Shown one piece after another: positions 60,125 to 64,000 of a stretch of DNA of 64,000 nucleotides. Under the pieces are notes generated by a model. The model did not search any database. It was given only the letters and a program-made list of their open reading frames with translations, and had not been told where the DNA came from. The stretch is from Rhodovulum euryhalinum (GTDB taxonomy: Bacteria > Pseudomonadota > Alphaproteobacteria > Rhodobacterales > Rhodobacteraceae). The DNA is taken from contig NZ_SLWW01000009.1 of assembly GCF_004342445.1 (NCBI RefSeq), forward strand, positions 1-64,000, read 5' to 3'. How positions within the stretch are numbered: position 1 is the first letter of the stretch; every line of letters starts with the position of its first letter. The position numbers were made by a program, and so were the translations under genes.

Positions 60125-60597
60125 CCCACCACCTCGCGCGCCATCCGCTCCAGCCGTTCGGCGGTCGCGCGGGCGACCGGCGTCTCGTCCACCAGCGCCG
60201 CGGGGCCACAGGCGCACAGGCCAAGGCAATAGACCGGTTCCAGCGTCACCGCCCCGTCCCCGGTCGTGCCGTGCCAGTCCACACCCAGCCGCGCGCGCAG
60301 GTCCTCGCCCAGCGCCGCCGCGCCCACGGCCTGACAGGCCTCGGCGCGGCAGACCTTGAGAACGCGGCGCCCGGCGGGTTCGGTGCGGAAGTCGGGATAG
60401 AAGCTGACCACCCCGTGAATCTCGGCCACGCTGAGGTCCAGCTCCTCGGCAATCAGCGCCAAAGCCTCGCGCGGGATATGGCCAAGCGCATGCTGCACCT
60501 CGTGCAGGACCGGCAGAAGCGGTCCATCGAGATGGGCATGGGCGGCGGCAATCTCGCGGACCCGAACGGTATCGCTCGGGGTCTCCTCCCTGATCAT
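60121..60597 (-). CDS. fdsG: NAD-dependent formate dehydrogenase gamma subunit (NuoE-like)
   Basis: A 158-residue NuoE-like subunit. The N-terminal helical part (GPLLPVLHEVQHALGHIP, AEIHGVVSFYPDF) is followed by a thioredoxin-fold [2Fe-2S] domain with the Cys pairs in CRAEACQAVG and YCLGLCACGPAAL. It links the FdsB diaphorase to the enzyme. It is the first gene of fdsGBACD. A hairpin with the Shine-Dalgarno in its loop abuts its start codon, and an operator-like palindrome lies 74-92 bp upstream. Confidence 0.94.
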   Translation of the reverse strand: MIREETPSDTVRVREIAAAHAHLDGPLLPVLHEVQHALGHIPREALALIAEELDLSVAEIHGVVSFYPDFRTEPAGRRVLKVCRAEACQAVGAAALGEDLRARLGVDWHGTTGDGAVTLEPVYCLGLCACGPAALVDETPVARATAERLERMAREVVG

Positions 60598-60620
60598 CGC
60601 ATGCTCCCCTTCTGCATGCG
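60598..60620 (-). promoter_or_regulatory. Hairpin with the fdsG Shine-Dalgarno in its loop
   Basis: CGCATGC (60598-60604) and GCATGCG (60614-60620) are a perfect 7-bp inverted repeat. The 9-nt loop reads AGAAGGGGA on the leftward strand, which is the Shine-Dalgarno, and the stem ends directly at the fdsG ATG. Such a hairpin may tune or block translation of the formate dehydrogenase operon. Confidence 0.6.
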
Positions 60621-60670
60621 ACAGTGTGCCAAAAGGATACCGCTCAGATCAATGCCGCGGATTCGTCGCC

Positions 60671-60689
60671 CGATAGAAAATTTCTATCG
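60671..60689. promoter_or_regulatory. 19-bp palindrome, LysR-type operator (ATAG-N7-CTAT)
   Basis: CGATAGAAAATTTCTATCG is a perfect inverted repeat around one central base. It contains ATAG-N7-CTAT, the half-site form bound by LysR proteins such as OxyR (T-N11-A rule). It overlaps the 3' end of the LysR gene and is 74 bp before fdsG. It is probably where the adjacent LysR regulator acts on fds. Confidence 0.68.
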
Positions 60690-61568
60690 AAACTCCGCCC
60701 GTCGGGCGGCATCCAGCAGGGCGGCGAGGACGGGTGTGTGGGGTTCGCGATGCGGCGCGACAAGGCCCACCTTGTGCGCGGCGCTGGGCTTGGTCAGCGG
60801 CACTGCCGCCAGCCCGCCGCCGTCGAGAAACGGCCCCGCGCTGCGCCGGGGCAGGACCGTGGCCCAGCCGCCCGACTGGACATGGGCGATCAGCGTGATG
60901 ACCGAATTGGATTCCAGCCGCGGGCTGGCGGCCGCCCCCGCCTCGGCCATGTGGCGGTCGACGATCCGGCGGTTCTGCATGTCGGGGGTCAGCAGGCAGA
61001 GCATCAGGCCCGCGGCCTCGGCCCAGGTCATCGACTTGCGCGCGGCAAGCGGGCTGTCGGCGCGGATCACGAGGTTGTAGTGCTCGTCATAGAGCGGCAG
61101 CGTGGTGACCCGGCCCAGCGGTTCGTTCTCGAGATAGGTGAGGCCGGCGTCGATCTGCAGGTCGTCCAGCATCTGCAGGATTTCGACCGAAGTCCGCGAC
61201 AGCACCGTGACACGGATGTTCGGGTGGCGCGCGGTCAGCGGCTCGGTCAGCGCGCTGACGGCGGCCAGCGCGGTCGGGATCACCGCAATCCTGAGGTTGC
61301 CCGACAGCCCCTGCTTGACCGCGCGCATCTCTTCGCGCAGCGTCCGGGCGTCGGCCACGATGATCCGGGCGCGTTCCAGCACCCGTGCGCCCTCGGGCGT
61401 CAGCCCGCCAAAGCGCGAGCCGCGCCAGACCAGCATCACGCCGAATTGTTCCTCAAGCTGCTTGATCGCGGCCGAAAGCGTGGGCTGGGTCACCCCGCAG
61501 GCCTCGGCGGCACGGCCGAAATGCCGTTCGCGCGCGAGCGCGATGAACATCTCGAGCTTGTCGATCAT
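60684..61568 (-). CDS. fdsR: LysR-family regulator of the fds operon
   Basis: A 294-residue LysR-type regulator. The DNA-binding part is MFIALARERHFGRAAEACGVTQPTLSAAIKQLEEQFGV; the effector domain starts near GLSGNLRIAVIPTALAAVSALTEPL. It lies directly upstream of fdsG on the same strand, as FdsR does in fds clusters of other proteobacteria; the name follows that position and is less sure than the family. ATG 61568 has GGAGGAATTGTCA before it. The palindrome at its end probably is its target. Confidence 0.85.
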   Translation of the reverse strand: MIDKLEMFIALARERHFGRAAEACGVTQPTLSAAIKQLEEQFGVMLVWRGSRFGGLTPEGARVLERARIIVADARTLREEMRAVKQGLSGNLRIAVIPTALAAVSALTEPLTARHPNIRVTVLSRTSVEILQMLDDLQIDAGLTYLENEPLGRVTTLPLYDEHYNLVIRADSPLAARKSMTWAEAAGLMLCLLTPDMQNRRIVDRHMAEAGAAASPRLESNSVITLIAHVQSGGWATVLPRRSAGPFLDGGGLAAVPLTKPSAAHKVGLVAPHREPHTPVLAALLDAARRAEFR

Positions 61569-61855
61569 TGACAATTCCTCCGGATTCGCAGGATTGCACT
61601 GCGCAGCATGCGGGGGCAACGGCGTTTCGCCGCCCCGAAATCGCGAGTTCCGGCCGAGCCTGCATGGAACGCTTGAATTTCGCCGCGGAAAACGTTTTGT
61701 GTTGCGCCACCGGGGCGCACAGGGGCGGCGTGCCCGGTTTGCGCCCCCGGCGACCCCGAAACAAGGATGCAAATGACCCGCCCGATCGGAATGCAGCGCC
61801 CCAGCGCGCCCGTTGGCCGACGCCGGATGGTCCGCCATTTCGGGAGGCTGGTCCT

Positions 61856-63604
61856 TTGAACCGTGACAGCGCCGAGACCGAGTTCACGCTCGCCCGTGCG
61901 AAAAGCGGCGGCCTGTTCTGGGCGGTACTCTTGTTCAGCGTCTTTACCAACCTGCTGATGCTGACCGGTCCGCTGTTCATGCTGCAGGTCTATGACCGGG
62001 TGCTGGGCTCGCGCTCGGAAGAGACGCTGGTTGCGCTGTTCTTCCTGGTGGCGGCGCTTTACCTTTTCTACTGGCTGCTCGAATTCGCCCGCGGCCGGGT
62101 CATGGCGCGGATCGGGGCGCGGCTGCAGGTCGTGTTCGGCCGGCGCGTGTTTACCGCGGCGATCGAGCGGACGGCGCTGCGGGGCGGGCAGGGGCCCGGA
62201 GCCACCGCGCTGCAGGATCTCGATGCGGTGCGCAACCTGTTCGGCTCGCCGGTGCTGCTGGCCTTTTTCGATCTGCCCTGGACGCCGTTCTTCCTGGCGG
62301 CCATCTTTCTCTTCCACCCGCTGCTGGGCTGGATGGCGGCTGCGGGTGGCGCGCTGCTGATCGTGTTGACGCTGATCAACCGCGTCGTGACGCGCAAGGG
62401 TCTGGACGGGTCGAGCCGGCTGTCCTACGCGGCCCAGCGTCTGGCGCGGCAGGCCGAGGAAGGCGGCGCGCTGGTCTGGGCGCAGGGCATGGCGCCGGTG
62501 ATGGCCGAACGCTGGGCGCGGCTGCAGGACGAGGCCAGCCAGCGCGGTCTTGGCGCCAATGACAGAACGGGTACTTTTTCGTCTTTTTCCAAGGCGTTCC
62601 GGTTCTTTCTTCAATCGGCCATGCTGGCGCTGGGGGCCTGGCTCGTGCTGCGGCAGGAACTGACCCCGGGGGCGATGATCGCGGGGTCTATCATGCTGGG
62701 CCGCGCGCTTGCCCCGGTCGAGCAGGTGCTGGGCCAGTGGCCGTCGATCCAGCGCGCGCGGACGGGCTGGCGCAATCTGGGCGAGTTCCTGAAATCTGTT
62801 CCGGCCCGGAAACGCCCGACCGACCTGCCCGAGCCGGCGGCGCGGCTGTCGGTGAATGGCGTCGCGCTGCGCACCACGGCCGGTGCGCCGCCGATCCTGT
62901 TCGGGATCAGCTTCGAGGTCTGTCCGGGCGAGGCGCTGGGCGTGATCGGCAAGAGCGGCGCGGGCAAGACCAGCCTCGCGCGGCTGATCCAGGGCCTGGT
63001 GGCCCCGAGCGCGGGCGAGGTGCGGCTGGACGGGGCCACGCTTGACCAGTATGGCCCCGAGAGGCTGGGCCGCCATATCGGCTGTCTGCCGCAGGATGTG
63101 CGGTTCTTCGACGGCAGCGTGGCCGAGAACATCGCGCACATGTCGCTGGAACCCGACGCGGCGCGGGTGGTCGCGGCGGCCAAACTGGCCCGGGTGCACG
63201 AGATCGTGTTGCGGCTGCCCAAGGGCTATGACACGCCGCTGGTCGAGGGCGACGGTCTGTTGTCCGGCGGCCAGAGGCAGCGGCTGGCCCTCGCGCGCGC
63301 CCTCTATCACGACCCGGTGCTCCTGGTCCTCGACGAGCCCAACTCGGCGCTCGACGCCGATGGGTCCGAGGCGCTGAACGCGGTCGTTTCGGACATGAAG
63401 AAGGCGGGGAAATCGGTGATCATCATGACCCACCGGCCGTCGGCCATCGCGGTCTGCGACCGGCTTCTGGTGATCGACAACGGTCAGCAGAAGGCGCTGG
63501 GCCCGCGGGACGAGATCGTGCGGACGCTGATGAAGAACGCGGGCGAGGTGCAGCGCAGCATCGGTTCGGTGCGTGGCACGGCCGTACAGGGGGCGGGCGG
63601 ATGA
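61856..63604 (+). CDS. Type I secretion ABC transporter ATPase/permease (PrtD-like)
   Basis: A 582-residue ABC exporter. An N-terminal set of six helices starts FWAVLLFSVFTNLLMLTGPLFML and includes QVYDRVLGSRSEETLVAL, a mark of the PrtD/HlyB export family. The ATPase has Walker A GKSGAGKTSLARLIQG, signature LSGGQRQRLALARALYH, Walker B VLLVLDEPNSALDADG, and an MTHRPSAI H-loop. The start is probably TTG at 61856, as GGGAGG lies 9 nt before it and no in-frame ATG fits. Next, by ATGA overlap, comes the membrane fusion protein. The exported protein is not visible. Confidence 0.88.
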   Translation: MNRDSAETEFTLARAKSGGLFWAVLLFSVFTNLLMLTGPLFMLQVYDRVLGSRSEETLVALFFLVAALYLFYWLLEFARGRVMARIGARLQVVFGRRVFTAAIERTALRGGQGPGATALQDLDAVRNLFGSPVLLAFFDLPWTPFFLAAIFLFHPLLGWMAAAGGALLIVLTLINRVVTRKGLDGSSRLSYAAQRLARQAEEGGALVWAQGMAPVMAERWARLQDEASQRGLGANDRTGTFSSFSKAFRFFLQSAMLALGAWLVLRQELTPGAMIAGSIMLGRALAPVEQVLGQWPSIQRARTGWRNLGEFLKSVPARKRPTDLPEPAARLSVNGVALRTTAGAPPILFGISFEVCPGEALGVIGKSGAGKTSLARLIQGLVAPSAGEVRLDGATLDQYGPERLGRHIGCLPQDVRFFDGSVAENIAHMSLEPDAARVVAAAKLARVHEIVLRLPKGYDTPLVEGDGLLSGGQRQRLALARALYHDPVLLVLDEPNSALDADGSEALNAVVSDMKKAGKSVIIMTHRPSAIAVCDRLLVIDNGQQKALGPRDEIVRTLMKNAGEVQRSIGSVRGTAVQGAGG

Positions 63605-64000
63605 CGGGGCCGTTCCGGCATGGCGGCGGGGCCCCGGCGGGCGCGCCGAACGGCAAGTTGCCCGGGGCGGGACTGCCGCTTGCAATCGGGGGGCTGGCGA
63701 TCCTGCTGCTGGTCGGCGGACTTGGGGTCTGGTCCGTTGCGACCAGTATTGCCGGGGCCGTGGTCGCGACGGGAACCGTCAAGGTCGAGAACGAGCGCCA
63801 GGTCATCCAGCACCCCGATGGCGGGGTGGTGGGCGAGATCTTCGCCAAGGATGGCGACCGCGTGGCCGCGGGCGATGTCGTGCTGCAACTCGACGGTACT
63901 TTCCTGCGCTCGGAACTGGCGATCGTGGAACGCCAACTGCTTGAGATCGCGGTCCGGAAGAGCCGGCTGATCGCCGAGCGTGACCAGGCCGAGGCGCTGG
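63601..64000 (+). CDS. Type I secretion membrane fusion protein (HlyD-like), 5' part
   Basis: The first 133 codons of an HlyD/PrtE-like adaptor, cut by the window end. A Gly-rich start (GGGAPAGAPNGKLPG) leads to one membrane helix LAIGGLAILLLVGGLGVWSVA, then a lipoyl-like hairpin: VVATGTVKVENERQVIQHPDGGVVGEIFAKDGDRV with LQLDGTFLRSELAIVERQL. It would bridge the exporter to an outer-membrane TolC. ATGA overlap with the exporter gene. Confidence 0.9.
   Translation, partial: MTGPFRHGGGAPAGAPNGKLPGAGLPLAIGGLAILLLVGGLGVWSVATSIAGAVVATGTVKVENERQVIQHPDGGVVGEIFAKDGDRVAAGDVVLQLDGTFLRSELAIVERQLLEIAVRKSRLIAERDQAEAL

Noticed and set aside
61569-61855. A promoter at TTGAATTTCGCC near 61673 for the secretion operon
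   Set aside because: No convincing -10 at the right distance; the gap surely holds a promoter but its position cannot be told.

Overview
The window looks like a chromosomal segment of a GC-rich alphaproteobacterium of the order Rhodobacterales (Rhodobacter/Rhodovulum-like). Pointers are the form II RuBisCO (cbbM) operon with divergent cbbR, the PDH E1-beta subunit with its own lipoyl domain, the lptF-lptG-lptD-surA-pdxA-rsmA order, the DUF4167, DUF2585 and DUF1499 genes, and a soluble NAD-dependent formate dehydrogenase (fdsGBACD). No tRNA, rRNA, insertion sequence, phage or CRISPR array was seen. The exact genus cannot be fixed from this sequence alone.

Layout. 1-1.6 kb: the 5' part of a chemoreceptor gene and a secreted sensor-like protein. 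2.0-2.4 kb: a decayed fumarylacetoacetase gene. 2.4-7.8 kb: DUF2585 protein, an MBL-fold hydrolase and the pyruvate dehydrogenase operon pdhA-pdhB-pdhC. 8-24.8 kb: housekeeping genes (TIGR00282-type phosphoesterase, three EamA transporters, an SLC13 transporter, tyrS, anmK, eno, a Fur-family regulator, selO, a nucleoside hydrolase, an iron-binding protein, mazG, agmatinase family). 24.8-27.6 kb: prfA-prmC and DUF4167. 27.6-35.1 kb: outer-membrane assembly operon lptF-lptG-lptD-surA-pdxA-rsmA. 35.2-36.7 kb: pepA. 36.7-46.2 kb: the Calvin-cycle operon cbbF-P-T-G-K-A-M with rpe, and cbbR divergent. 47.2-50.2 kb: copper export (copA-cueR). 50.2-54.7 kb: a cobalamin-riboswitch operon with ABC permease and ATPase, ExbB, two ExbD and TonB. 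54.7-61.6 kb: formate dehydrogenase with a LysR regulator. 61.9-64 kb: start of a type I secretion system.

The parts fit together metabolically. Formate dehydrogenase makes NADH and CO2 from formate, and the form II Calvin cycle 10 kb away can fix CO2, so growth on formate or mixotrophy is a reasonable inference. PDH, enolase, PGK and GAPDH link this to central metabolism.

Much of the window is ordinary core genome. The less ordinary items are: the fumarylacetoacetase relic; paired CTGC-N3-GCAG (PhaR-like) sites before an unrecognised 86-residue protein; an operator-like palindrome and a Shine-Dalgarno hairpin before fdsG; stem-loops on both sides of cbbM; a divergent PGK in the cbb operon; an ExbD pair in which one copy has lost the membrane aspartate; and a B12-riboswitch uptake operon lacking its binding protein and receptor.
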